Below, piece by piece: positions 1-9,005 of a stretch of 64,000 nucleotides of DNA; within the stretch, counting starts at the first letter, position 1; each line of letters begins with the position of its first letter. Source of the DNA: Pseudomonadota bacterium (lineage in GTDB: Bacteria > Pseudomonadota > Alphaproteobacteria > Sneathiellales > Sneathiellaceae); the NCBI GenBank assembly GCA_024743055.1, contig JANSXH010000006.1:1-64000 (forward strand), given 5' to 3'. The notes below the pieces were generated by a model, which was not told where the DNA came from, searched no databases, and saw nothing but the letters and a program-made list of their open reading frames with translations. A program made the position numbers and the translations under genes.

Positions 1-221
1 AATTTTATCATGGTCTCATCTATATCGTACTAAAATGGTCTTATTTCAAGCATTTTATAACAGACAATTTCGGTCTTGTATATAGGACCTCAAACAATTT
101 CAGGCAATAGGCGTTTTGTCGCAGTGAGAATTTCAATATAGATAAAGTTCGATACTATTAAGTAGATTTTAATATTAAATGTACAATTTAAAATAGTTTT
201 CTAAATGCCGAAGGATTTATA
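1..221. other. AT-rich intergenic region
   Basis: This AT-rich left edge has no convincing coding frame, tRNA-like fold or strong hairpin. It must hold the promoter of the small membrane protein that follows. The only translation signal I see is AAGGAT, about 6 bases before the ATG at 222. Confidence 0.4.
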
Positions 222-578
222 ATGAAGTCCGAAGATTCTAAGTCTACACCTGAACCTATTTTGAAACCGGGGAAAGGGCCGTTTTTAAGTCCCGAGAAGA
301 CCACTATTTCGATAAGGGCTTTGTTGGCTCTGGTTTCTTTGCTCGTATGGCCGGTCCTCGCATTAGCGGTAGGATTAGGCGCCCATAGAGCGTCTTCACT
401 GGGCTTCAAAGAATTTACGCTTACTGTGATCTTTTATTATCCGATTCCGGTGATAACTGGAGTTGTTGGCGAGGCCATATTGAGGAAGATGTATCATCCA
501 GCTGATATATTGTTTACATGGCTAGCATTTGGCAGCTTGCTTGCTTTAATACTCTCTTTAGTAATTTTATTTTTGTAG
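222..578 (+). CDS. small hypothetical membrane protein
   Basis: I do not recognise this 118-residue protein. Its first ~30 residues are polar and proline-rich. Three hydrophobic segments follow, at about residues 31-52, 64-84 and 92-118, so it is probably an inner-membrane protein with a cytoplasmic or disordered N-terminus. The start is supported by AAGGAT a few bases upstream. It stands alone, about 110 bases ahead of the uup remnant, and is more AT-rich than the genes from 3.5 kb onward. No catalytic or binding motif is visible. Confidence 0.6.
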   Translation: MKSEDSKSTPEPILKPGKGPFLSPEKTTISIRALLALVSLLVWPVLALAVGLGAHRASSLGFKEFTLTVIFYYPIPVITGVVGEAILRKMYHPADILFTWLAFGSLLALILSLVILFL

Positions 579-687
579 TTTTTCCATTTAACAAAAAATA
601 TTGTCGTAACAGATTTGCTTGAATTCGGTGAACAGTGCTAAAAGTTCGCTGGTCCAAATTCCAGCAAATAATGATTGATCAGTATCC

Positions 688-2511
688 ATGGCTGCCCCCA
701 TTCTCGCCCTGCAAAATGCGCGCATCACCTTTGGTGGTGGCGATCTGTTTTCTGACATTTCCCTTGGCGTCGAGCCGGGGATGCGGATTGCGCTTATGGG
801 CCGTAATGGCTCCGGCAAGTCAACTCTGTTGAAAGCCATCGCCGGCAGTATTGAGCTCGATGGTGGAGAGCGGTTTGTTCAGGCCGGAACGCGTATCAGC
901 TATTTGCAACAACAACCGGAATTGATTCCGGGCCGGACAGTCCGCGAACAGGTCGCGACGGGCCTGCCAAAGTCGATGACGGAGGAGGGGCAGGAAACCG
1001 GATATCTGGCCGCTCAAGTTCTCGATGGTCTCGGTATTGAAGGGGATCGCCAACTGCAAACGCTTTCAGGCGGGGAAGCACGGCGGGTTTCGCTTGCCGA
1101 GGCGCTTGTCTCTAATCCCGATGTCCTGTTGTTGGATGAGCCGACAAACCATCTCGATATCACGACAATTCTCTGGCTTGAGGAAGAGCTTAAGAGCTTT
1201 CGCGGCGCGCTTCTGATCATAAGCCATGACCGGCAATTCCTTGCCAATCTCACCAATCGGCTGTTTTGGATGGATCGGGGACGGTTGCGCACCCATGGTA
1301 AGGGTTTCAGTGCCTTTGAGGCCTGGTCAGAAGATATTCTCGCACGGGAAGAGGTGGAGGCCAAAAAACTGGATAAGTAAATCGCCGAGGAAACCGATTG
1401 GTCTCGCAAAGGCATTACAGCGCGGCGGGCCCGCAATGAGGGCCGTATACGGGCGCTGCACCGTTTGCGGGCAGAGCGAGCGGAGCGGATTGGTCCTGTC
1501 GGCTCGGCTAAATTACAGGTAATTGCGGGAAGTAAGAGTGGCAAAGTCGTGGCTGAAGCCACCGACATCTCCATGATCTTCCAGGAGAATGGCGAGGACC
1601 ATACGGTTATCAAGAAATTCTCGACCAAGATCCAGCGAGGAGATCGGGTCGGGATTATCGGACCCAATGGCGCGGGCAAGACGACTCTCCTTAAAATTCT
1701 GATGGGAACACTAACTCCGTCCAGTGGTTTGGTAAAGTTGGGGACTAATTTGACACCGGCGATCTTTGATCAGAACCGGGACAGCCTGGATCCGGAAGAA
1801 AGTCTTTGGAATACATTGGCCGATCCAGGCAGCGGGCAGTTGATGGTACGCGGCGAAGTGCGTCATGTGGTGGCTTACTTGCGGGATTTTCTGTTTGAGG
1901 ACCGACAGGCAAAAAGCCCGGTCAAATCTCTTTCCGGCGGTGAGAAGAACCGGCTCCTTCTTGCCAAGCTGTTGGCGCGGGAAAGCAATCTGTTAGTCCT
2001 CGACGAGCCGACAAACGATCTCGATATGGAAACCCTCGATCTGTTGCAGGAAATGCTCAGTAGCTATGATGGAACCCTATTGCTGGTTAGCCATGATCGG
2101 GAATTTCTTGATCAGCTTGTGACCTCAGTGATCGTACTGGAGGAGGGCGGAAAGATCGAAGAGTATATTGGCGGCTACACCGATTACACAAAAGCTCGCA
2201 AGAAGGCGGAGAAAAAGGCTGCCAAACCCGCGATCACAAAATCCGTATCTGAGAAACCTATTCAAATCCGCAAGAAACTCTCTTATAAAGACCAGCGGGA
2301 CCTTGATCTTTTGCCGAATAAGATTGAAGAGCTTGAAAAGAGAATTACTGAATTGGAAGAAGACCTCGCTGACCCTCAGTTATTTAAAAAAGATCCAGAA
2401 ACTTTCGAGAAAATTGCAACCTCTCTCACCGAAGTAAAAAAAGAGTTAGAAGCCTCTGAAACGCGGTGGTTGGAGCTCGAAATTTTACAGGAAGAAATCG
2501 CTAGCGCCTGA
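688..2511 (+). pseudogene. uup: Uup-type ABC-F ATPase interrupted by one in-frame TAA
   Basis: ABC-F proteins are soluble twin-ATPase proteins; Uup acts on ribosomes or branched DNA. The first half (688-1380) has Walker A GRNGSGKS, the signature LSGGEARR and Walker B LLLDEPTNHLD, then stops at TAA (1378-1380). The same frame stays open from 1381 to 2511 with the second half: GPNGAGKTT, LSGGEKNR, LVLDEPTNDLD and the coiled-coil C-terminus. Residues after the stop (IAEETDWSRKGITARRARNE) continue the inter-domain linker typical of Uup, where a Lys codon is common at the stop position, so AAA to TAA would be a single-base change. The second half has only a weak TTG (1465) to restart from. It could be a real nonsense mutation, a base-call error or readthrough. 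Family assignment is firm; function as a whole protein is doubtful. Confidence 0.85.
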
Positions 2512-2585
2512 TTGCTTTACAATCGATAGTAGTTCATGTAGATATTACATTTGTAATAATATTCTAATTATGAGTGTAAGTTGTC

Positions 2586-3458
2586 ATGTTTGCAGTACGA
2601 TTACTTGTCGCCTTGATCTTTATTATTCTTGGACTAATTGCGTTTATTCTGGTGAGTATGGGAGTACTTTATGTACTCGGTGGTCAGAGTGCTATTTCCT
2701 CCGAATCTGGGGCAAAAGTCGGATCCTTTGGATCTGTCTTTATTTATATTACCGCGCCTGCGATAATTGTCGCCTGCTTTCGAAGTCAATATAAGAAAAG
2801 GACACGACTCTGGGCTGGTTTAAAGACTATTCTCATCTTGACGTTCATTGGGCTGGTTTGGTTTAGACTTTCTCAGCTTGAGCTGTTTACCGAAAATCCG
2901 AGTCTAACTCTATCACTGCACATTTTGGTTTTATCCGCGCTTGTCATGGCTTCAGGATTACTTTCATCAAGATTTCTTCCATTGTCTGGCCAACCGCCGT
3001 TAGGCCCAAGGCCGCCAGCAATTGTTTATTTTGAATATGTCATGTTGGCGACTTTTATTCTTGGAGTATTAAGTTCTGTTATCTCATTGGATGAGATAAA
3101 AACTACTATTCTTCAATCTCCCGAATTCAACCCAGTTGTGCTCACCTTTTTTTCCTTACCGGTCATTGTGGCTTCGGCCTTTATTTACGCCGCATTTACA
3201 GCTTTGATAACTGTTTTGATCTCGCGGCACGGAAGCATAATGGTCAGAAACGCCTATTTGGCTTTTTTCATTTTTGGAATAATTGGTATGGCAGTCGGAT
3301 TTTTCATTGCACCAGACGTAATGGCTACACAGGCTCTCCCGAAAGGGTTCCTCCCAACACTTCTTTATATACTTTTATGGCTTTGTAGTATCTTAGGGGC
3401 GGCGCTACTGGTATCCAAATCAGCCCGAGCCTGGATCAACCGTGAGGGAATAGGGTAG
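2586..3458 (+). CDS. hypothetical polytopic membrane protein
   Basis: I do not recognise this 290-residue protein. Hydrophobic stretches near residues 5-30, 48-65, 80-97, 110-126, 148-170, 182-212, 220-242 and 258-278 suggest seven or eight transmembrane helices. A short proline/glycine loop (QPPLGPRPPA) lies mid-protein. No transporter signature or catalytic motif stands out. It follows the uup remnant by 74 bases, which contain a short TATTACA/TGTAATA inverted repeat (2543-2558), and precedes rutR on the opposite strand. Base composition is more AT-rich than the pyrimidine cluster beside it. Confidence 0.6.
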   Translation: MFAVRLLVALIFIILGLIAFILVSMGVLYVLGGQSAISSESGAKVGSFGSVFIYITAPAIIVACFRSQYKKRTRLWAGLKTILILTFIGLVWFRLSQLELFTENPSLTLSLHILVLSALVMASGLLSSRFLPLSGQPPLGPRPPAIVYFEYVMLATFILGVLSSVISLDEIKTTILQSPEFNPVVLTFFSLPVIVASAFIYAAFTALITVLISRHGSIMVRNAYLAFFIFGIIGMAVGFFIAPDVMATQALPKGFLPTLLYILLWLCSILGAALLVSKSARAWINREGIG

Positions 3459-3488
3459 TCTCTGATAAGGATTGGAAGAGTTTAATGT

Positions 3489-4154
3489 TCAGTTCCCCGG
3501 AGGTAACGGAACCAGCCCGCAGTTTCTAAGAACGGTCGTAATAATCGCATTTGTCGCTGTTTCAAAATCCGTAGCTTCAAGGCCATTTTCCCGGCCTAAT
3601 ATCGCTGACCACTGAGCTTCAAAGTCGGCCCAGGTCTGGGTCATGGCCCAGATATGGAAGATCAGATGTTTGGTGTCGACAGGAGCCATGCGACCCTGGG
3701 CGATCCAGTTATCGAGGATTCCGGATTTTTCTTCGACCCAGTCTTTCAGCTCCATCGATAAGTAACTGTTGATGCGTGGGGCGCCGCGGATCAGTTCGTT
3801 GGCAAAAACCTTGGAGGCATTGGGACGGTCTCTGGAGAGCTGCATTTTGCCACGGATATAATCTGCCAGTGTTTCGGCCGGATCATCCATTTCTCCAATC
3901 TCACGGAAGGAGGAGAGCCACAGCTCAACAATATCATCGAGGACCGCGCGATAGAGTTTTTCCTTGGTGCCAAAATAATAATGGATGTTGGCTTTGGGCA
4001 AGCCTGCTTCGATAGCGATCGCAGAGGTCGTTGCCCCTCGAAAGCCGGATCCGGCGAAGACTTTTTCCGCCGCCTTCATAATCCGTTCCATATTTTCCTG
4101 TCGGATTCGCCCTTGCGCATTCCGGTCCAGGGATTGGTCAGTTTTAGTATCCAT
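3489..4154 (-). CDS. rutR: TetR-family regulator, RutR-like (pyrimidine-responsive)
   Basis: It likely represses pyrimidine catabolic genes and is released by uracil or a related ligand, as RutR is in E. coli. The 221-residue protein has a TetR helix-turn-helix at about residues 20-65 (GFRGATTSAIAIEAGLPKAN, then IHYYFGTKEKLYRAVL). Its C-terminal half shares distinctive RutR segments, for example KMQLSRDRPNAS and HLIFHIWAMTQTWADF. I placed the start at the ATG at 4154, because the longer frame would use a TTG. It is divergent from preT, and the shared intergenic region has a near-perfect RutR operator (4240-4255) overlapping candidate promoters for both genes, so autoregulation is likely. The ligand is inferred. 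Confidence 0.85.
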   Translation of the reverse strand: MDTKTDQSLDRNAQGRIRQENMERIMKAAEKVFAGSGFRGATTSAIAIEAGLPKANIHYYFGTKEKLYRAVLDDIVELWLSSFREIGEMDDPAETLADYIRGKMQLSRDRPNASKVFANELIRGAPRINSYLSMELKDWVEEKSGILDNWIAQGRMAPVDTKHLIFHIWAMTQTWADFEAQWSAILGRENGLEATDFETATNAIITTVLRNCGLVPLPPGN

Positions 4155-4226
4155 CTTCGTCCGCAACAAAGAAATTGATTTTTATAACTGATTGAAAATC
4201 CACTATTTCTGACCGTCTTGCAACCG

Positions 4227-4268
4227 TTATTAAAAAAACTTGACCATTTGGTCAGTTTTTCGTTATGG
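4227..4268. promoter_or_regulatory. RutR operator with divergent rutR/preT promoters
   Basis: TTGACCATTTGGTCAG at 4240-4255 differs from the E. coli RutR consensus TTGACCAnnTGGTCAA only at the last base. Toward preT, its TTGACC (4240-4245) can serve as a -35 with TTATGG at 4263-4268 as the -10 (17-base spacer). Toward rutR, CTGACC (4255-4250) pairs with TAATAA (4232-4227), again with a 17-base spacer. One bound repressor dimer would cover both -35 boxes. The operator match is direct; the promoter assignments are inferred. Confidence 0.8.
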
Positions 4269-4336
4269 TTTTTTCACAAAAGTAAAGCAGTCGGTCAAGG
4301 CAGCTGATTTTCTGACATGGAGAAGGAACGGGGAGT

Positions 4337-5677
4337 ATGAGCGATATCGCTTTTGGACGCCTGTCTGAGGACGAGCTGGAAGAGAATTTTGCCGATATGT
4401 ATCCGCCGCTGGATGCAAAAACCGCAGGCATTGAGGCAAGCCGTTGTTATTTTTGTTATGACGCTCCCTGCATAGAAGCCTGTCCAACCGGAATTAATAT
4501 TCCCAATTTCATTCGTAAAATTGCCACTGCCAATTATCGAGGCTCCGCCATCGATATTCTGGATGAAAATGTTATGGGGGGTGCCTGTGCACGGGTTTGT
4601 CCGACTGAGGTCTTGTGCGAAGAGGCCTGTGTCCGGACCGCCCAGGAAGGAAAACCTGTTACCATCGGTAAGTTACAGCGTTTTGCCACAGACTGGCTGA
4701 TGGAAACCGGGGAGCAACCCTATAGCCAAGGAGCCCCCACGGGTAAGAAAGTTGCCATCGTCGGGGCGGGTCCTGCAGGCCTGGCAGCCGCACATCGTTT
4801 ATCCCAGCAGGGTCATGACTGTGAAGTATTTGAGGCCATGCCGAAATCCGGCGGCCTCAATGAGTATGGCATCGCCGCCTATAAGGTCCCAGACAATTTT
4901 GCCCAGAAAGAGGTTGATTTTATTTTGGGCGTTGGCGGCATCACTGTTCATAACGGTAAAAAACTCGGCACTGACGTGCATCTCGCGGATTTACGAAAAG
5001 ACTTCGATGCCGTCTTTATTGGCAGTGGTTTGGGGTCGGTTCAGGCCCTTGGTTTGGATGGAGAACATCTGGATGGCCTCCATAATGCTGTCGATTTTAT
5101 CTCAGATGTGAGGCAAACAGGGAACATGGCCGAATTGCCGGTCGGTCGCCGGGTCGTTGTTATCGGTGGTGGCAGTACAGCGATCGATATTGCCGTTAAA
5201 AAGAAAAAGCTCGGGGCCGAGGATGTCACTTTGGTGTATCGGCGCGGACCGTCCGATATGAGCGCGACTTCCGTTGAACAGAAATTCGCTCAGAACAACA
5301 ATGTGCGCATCAAACACTGGATGCAGCCAAAAGCCATTAAAACCGAAGGGGACCGGGTCACTGGTGTCGAGTTTGAATATACAAGGCTTGATGAAAATGG
5401 CCGTCTGTTCGGAACAGGGGAGACCGTCATTGTCGAGGCAGACATGGTCTTCAAGGCCATAGGTCAAGTTTTTATTCCGGATCCGGTTCGTCATGAAGCC
5501 AGTGCCTTAGAACTAAATAATGCAAAAATCGTCGTTGATGAAAATTACGCCACATCACTTGATGGGGTTTTTGCGGGCGGTGACTGTATTGACGGTAATA
5601 TTGGCTTGACCGTTGCAGCTGTTCAAGATGGCAAGCTCGCCGCGGCAGCAATTGGTTCATATCTGGCAGACAAATAG
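4337..5677 (+). CDS. preT: NAD(P)-dependent dihydropyrimidine dehydrogenase, PreT-type subunit
   Basis: This flavoprotein subunit transfers electrons between NAD(P)H and PreA for reduction of uracil and thymine to the dihydropyrimidines. The 446-residue protein starts with two cysteine clusters for Fe-S centres (CYFCYDAPCIEACP near residues 38-51, CARVCPTEVLCEEACV near 82-97). An FAD dinucleotide fold follows (VAIVGAGPAGLAAAHRL near 139) and then an NAD(P) fold (VVVIGGGSTAIDIA near 273). GGDC near residue 416 marks the C-terminal FAD contact. AGGAACGGGGAGT precedes the ATG. preA begins 15 bases downstream, so the subunits should be co-translated. Also called PydX in some bacteria. Confidence 0.93.
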   Translation: MSDIAFGRLSEDELEENFADMYPPLDAKTAGIEASRCYFCYDAPCIEACPTGINIPNFIRKIATANYRGSAIDILDENVMGGACARVCPTEVLCEEACVRTAQEGKPVTIGKLQRFATDWLMETGEQPYSQGAPTGKKVAIVGAGPAGLAAAHRLSQQGHDCEVFEAMPKSGGLNEYGIAAYKVPDNFAQKEVDFILGVGGITVHNGKKLGTDVHLADLRKDFDAVFIGSGLGSVQALGLDGEHLDGLHNAVDFISDVRQTGNMAELPVGRRVVVIGGGSTAIDIAVKKKKLGAEDVTLVYRRGPSDMSATSVEQKFAQNNNVRIKHWMQPKAIKTEGDRVTGVEFEYTRLDENGRLFGTGETVIVEADMVFKAIGQVFIPDPVRHEASALELNNAKIVVDENYATSLDGVFAGGDCIDGNIGLTVAAVQDGKLAAAAIGSYLADK

Positions 5678-5692
5678 GGGTAGGAGACAACA

Positions 5693-6967
5693 ATGGCTGA
5701 TCTTAGTTATTCCTTTGCTGGAATTAAAACACCAAATCCGTTCTGGCTCGCAAGCGCTCCACCTACTGATAAGGAGTATAACGTTGTCCGGGCATTCGAA
5801 GCTGGCTGGGGCGGCGTGGTCTGGAAAACCCTTGGAGAAGACCCACCGGTGGTCAATGTCTCATCCCGCTATGGGGCGGTAAATTACAACGGCCAGCGGA
5901 TGATGGGGTTTAACAACATTGAGCTGATTACCGATCGGCCCTTACAGATAAATCTCGATGAAATTACCCGGGTCAAGAAAGACTGGCCGGACCGGGCTGT
6001 GATTGTCTCCCTTATGGTGCCCTGCGAGGAAGAACCCTGGCGGGACATCCTGAAAAAAGTGGAAGATACGGGCGCTGACGGGGTAGAGCTTAATTTTGGC
6101 TGCCCCCACGGCATGTCGGAGCGAGGCATGGGATCGGCAGTGGGTCAGGTGCCTGACTATGTTCAGATGGTCACCGAATGGTGCAAAAAGCACACCGAGA
6201 TGCCGGTTATCGTCAAACTTACCCCCAATATCACAGATGTGCGGCAATCCGCGCGCGCCGCAGTTCGTGGTGGTGCGGATGCGGTCTCACTGATCAACAC
6301 AATTAATTCCATCGTCAATATTGATCTGGACGTCATGGCCCCAACGCCGACAGTAGACGGCAAGGGCGCCCATGGGGGATATTGTGGACCGGCTGTTAAA
6401 CCCATCGCTCTTAATATGGTCGCTGAAATCGCTCGTGATCCGGAATGTAAGGATATTCTCATTTCTGGGATCGGCGGGATTTCGGATTGGCGGGATGCAG
6501 CGGAGTTTATCTCCCTTGGTTGCGGAACGGTTCAGGTCTGCACGGCGGCCATGCATTATGGTTTCAAGATTGTCGATGACATGAACACCGGTCTTAGCAA
6601 CTGGATGGACAGCAAGGGTTACAATGTAATTGACGATTTCCGCGGCTTGGCGACGCCGAATGTCACCGACTGGAATCAGCTCAATATGAATTACGATATC
6701 AAGGCCCGCATTAATCAGGATCTCTGCATTAAATGCGGCCTCTGCCATATCTCCTGTGAGGATACGTCCCATCAGGCGATCACGGCTAGCCGCATAAATG
6801 GGGAGCGGCGTTATGAAGTTGTGGACAAGGAATGTGTGGGCTGTAATCTGTGCATGCTTGCCTGTCCAGTCGACAACTGTATCACCATGGAGCAGATGGA
6901 TAATGGCAAACCCTACATGAATTGGAACGAAGACCCGCGCAACCCGTTTTCGACGGCGGCGGAATAA
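5693..6967 (+). CDS. preA: NAD-dependent dihydropyrimidine dehydrogenase subunit PreA
   Basis: This is the catalytic subunit that reduces uracil/thymine, pairing with PreT. It has an FMN-binding TIM barrel at about residues 1-330 and, at residues 340-405, a ferredoxin-like tail with two 4Fe-4S motifs (CIKCGLCHISC and CVGCNLCMLACP). The active-site motif NFGCPHG near residue 133 matches the Asn-x-Ser-Cys of mammalian dihydropyrimidine dehydrogenase, so the catalytic cysteine is present. Its 424 residues are the normal length, and GGGGTAGGAG precedes the start. It sits between preT and the M20 hydrolase (15 bases to the next ATG) in one transcription unit. Confidence 0.94.
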   Translation: MADLSYSFAGIKTPNPFWLASAPPTDKEYNVVRAFEAGWGGVVWKTLGEDPPVVNVSSRYGAVNYNGQRMMGFNNIELITDRPLQINLDEITRVKKDWPDRAVIVSLMVPCEEEPWRDILKKVEDTGADGVELNFGCPHGMSERGMGSAVGQVPDYVQMVTEWCKKHTEMPVIVKLTPNITDVRQSARAAVRGGADAVSLINTINSIVNIDLDVMAPTPTVDGKGAHGGYCGPAVKPIALNMVAEIARDPECKDILISGIGGISDWRDAAEFISLGCGTVQVCTAAMHYGFKIVDDMNTGLSNWMDSKGYNVIDDFRGLATPNVTDWNQLNMNYDIKARINQDLCIKCGLCHISCEDTSHQAITASRINGERRYEVVDKECVGCNLCMLACPVDNCITMEQMDNGKPYMNWNEDPRNPFSTAAE

Positions 6968-6982
6968 CAACGGAAGTCAGTC

Positions 6983-8218
6983 ATGCAAAATATGAATGTT
7001 AAGGGCGATCGCCTTTGGGAAAGCCTGATGGAGATGGCCAAGATTGGCGCAACGGAAAAGGGCGGCTGCTGCCGACTGGCGCTGACCGATTTGGATAAAG
7101 AAGGCCGGGATCTGTTTTCCGATTGGTGCCGCCAGGCTGGTTGCACCATCAAGGTAGATAAGATGGGCAATATTTTTGCCCGCCGGGCCGGCAAGAATGA
7201 TGATCTGGCCCCCGTCATGACTGGCTCTCATCTCGATACCCAGCCAACCGGTGGCAAGTATGATGGTGTATTCGGCGTTCTGGCAGGCCTTGAAGTCCTC
7301 CGGACCCTCAATGATTTCGACGTCCAGACGGAGCATCCCGTGGAAGTCGCGGTCTGGACCAATGAAGAGGGCTCCCGTTTCGCACCGGCCATGGTCGCCT
7401 CCGGCGTTTTTGCTGGGGTTTTTGATCTAGACTATGGCCTCAGCCGTGCGGATCTCGACGGCAAGACCATGGGTGAAGAGTTGCAACGGATCGGCTATGC
7501 CGGAGACGAAGAAGTTGGCGGACGAGAAATAAAAGCTTTTTTCGAAGCCCATATTGAGCAAGGCCCAATCCTCGAACATGAGGAAAAGACAATTGGTGTC
7601 GTGATGGGCGCGCAAGGCCAGAGATGGTATGAAGTGACGATCACAGGTCAGGAGGCCCATGCCGGACCGACCCCCATGGCGCGCCGTAAAGACGCATTGG
7701 TCGCCGCCTCTAAAATGGTAACGGAAGTCAACCGCATTGGACTCGACAACCAGCCCTTTGCTTGCGCTACAGTGGGCCTAATCCAATCCAGCCCGAATTC
7801 CCGTAACACCATCCCAGGAGAAGTCTTCTTTACCGTCGATTTCCGGCATCCAAAAGATGAAATTCTGAGCAAGATGGATGCGGAGCTTCGCGCTTTTTGC
7901 ACTAAGACGGTGGAAGAGGGGGGCTTTGAGATGAAATTCGAGGAGATCTGGTACTCTCCTCCAGTGGAATTTGATAGTAACTGCGTAAATGCGGTGCGTG
8001 CCGGTGCAGAAACGGCCGGGTTCAGCCATATGGATATTATTTCCGGTGCCGGACATGACGCCTGTTATATCAGCCGTGTCGCGCCAACAGGGATGATCTT
8101 CGTTCCATGTGAAAACGGGATCAGCCATAATGAGGAAGAGGAGGCGACACCGGAGGATCTTGCCGCCGGATGCAACGTTCTGCTGCATTCCATAGTGGAG
8201 CGTGCAAACATTGTCTGA
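6983..8218 (+). CDS. M20-family Zn-dependent amidohydrolase (N-carbamoyl amino acid / beta-ureidopropionate hydrolase)
   Basis: It probably hydrolyses an N-carbamoyl amino acid, with N-carbamoyl-beta-alanine the obvious candidate from context. The 411-residue protein has the family metal motifs GSHLDTQPTGGKYDGVFG (residues ~78-95), TNEEGSRF (~128) and the C-terminal SGAGHDACY and NGISHNEEE (His ligands). Family members include bacterial PydC-type beta-alanine synthase, allantoate amidohydrolase and L-N-carbamoylases. Sequence alone does not separate these. It lies directly after preA and overlaps the ABC ATPase gene by 17 bases, so it belongs to the pyrimidine operon. A second, nitrilase-type ureidopropionase is coded at 14512, raising the question of division of labour. 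Confidence 0.88.
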   Translation: MQNMNVKGDRLWESLMEMAKIGATEKGGCCRLALTDLDKEGRDLFSDWCRQAGCTIKVDKMGNIFARRAGKNDDLAPVMTGSHLDTQPTGGKYDGVFGVLAGLEVLRTLNDFDVQTEHPVEVAVWTNEEGSRFAPAMVASGVFAGVFDLDYGLSRADLDGKTMGEELQRIGYAGDEEVGGREIKAFFEAHIEQGPILEHEEKTIGVVMGAQGQRWYEVTITGQEAHAGPTPMARRKDALVAASKMVTEVNRIGLDNQPFACATVGLIQSSPNSRNTIPGEVFFTVDFRHPKDEILSKMDAELRAFCTKTVEEGGFEMKFEEIWYSPPVEFDSNCVNAVRAGAETAGFSHMDIISGAGHDACYISRVAPTGMIFVPCENGISHNEEEEATPEDLAAGCNVLLHSIVERANIV

Positions 8219-9005
8219 GGCCGGAATAAAACCGGTCATTGCGATCGAGAAGCTGAATCTGATTTTTGAAACCGCAGATGCGCCTGTTCATGCGCTTGCG
8301 GATGTTGATCTTAATATCAATTCTGGTGACTTCGTATCTTTTATTGGCCCATCAGGCTGTGGCAAGACCACCCTGATGAGGGTGATTGCGGATCTCGAAA
8401 AACCAACTGATGGATCTATTTCCGTCAACGGCATGTCACCTGAAGAAGCCCGTCTCAAGCGGGCTTATGGTTATGTGTTCCAGGCGCCGGCGCTTTACCC
8501 ATGGCGGACGGTTGAGAAGAATATCATGTTGCCCTTGGAGATCATGAATCTCAGTAAAGACCAGCAGCGGGCTCGGGCGTCCAAAAACTTATCTTTGGTC
8601 AATCTTGAAGGGTTTGAGAAGAAGTTTCCCTGGCAGCTTTCCGGGGGAATGCAACAACGGGTGTCTATTGCCCGGGCATTGGCGGTTGAGCCAGATCTTT
8701 TGCTAATGGACGAGCCTTTTGGCGCCCTTGACGAGATTACCCGAGATCATCTCAATGAACAGCTTCTCAAGCTGTGGGATCAGACAAAGAAGACGGTCAT
8801 TTTCGTCACACATTCCATTCCCGAAGCGGTCTTTCTTTCCTCTAAAATTGTCGTCATGTCGCCACGGCCGGGAAAGATTATTGACGTGATCGACAGTGAT
8901 TTGCCAAGAGATAGAACCTTGGATATCAGGGAGTCTCCGGAATTTCTTGAAATTTCCCACAGGGTGCGGGAAGGGCTGAGATCGGGGCACTCCTACGATG
9001 ACTGA
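8202..9005 (+). CDS. ABC transporter ATP-binding protein (nitrate/taurine/pyrimidine type)
   Basis: This cytoplasmic ATPase energises the importer encoded by the next three genes. The 267-residue protein has Walker A GPSGCGKTT (~47), signature LSGGMQQRVSIARAL (~146), Walker B LLLMDEPFGALDE (~167) and a switch His in VTHSIPEA. It resembles SsuB/TauB/ThiZ ATPases. The start is a GTG at 8202 inside the M20 gene; a TTG at 8211 with GGAG 10 bases upstream is an alternative. The stop overlaps the first permease gene by 8 bases, indicating tight translational coupling. Confidence 0.92.
   Translation: MQTLSEAGIKPVIAIEKLNLIFETADAPVHALADVDLNINSGDFVSFIGPSGCGKTTLMRVIADLEKPTDGSISVNGMSPEEARLKRAYGYVFQAPALYPWRTVEKNIMLPLEIMNLSKDQQRARASKNLSLVNLEGFEKKFPWQLSGGMQQRVSIARALAVEPDLLLMDEPFGALDEITRDHLNEQLLKLWDQTKKTVIFVTHSIPEAVFLSSKIVVMSPRPGKIIDVIDSDLPRDRTLDIRESPEFLEISHRVREGLRSGHSYDD

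Noticed and set aside
1014-1679. A 221-codon antisense frame across the uup stop
   Set aside because: Arg/Ser-rich shadow of the uup coding strand with no ribosome site.
7427-8239. Antisense frames over the M20 hydrolase
   Set aside because: Shadows of the coding strand.
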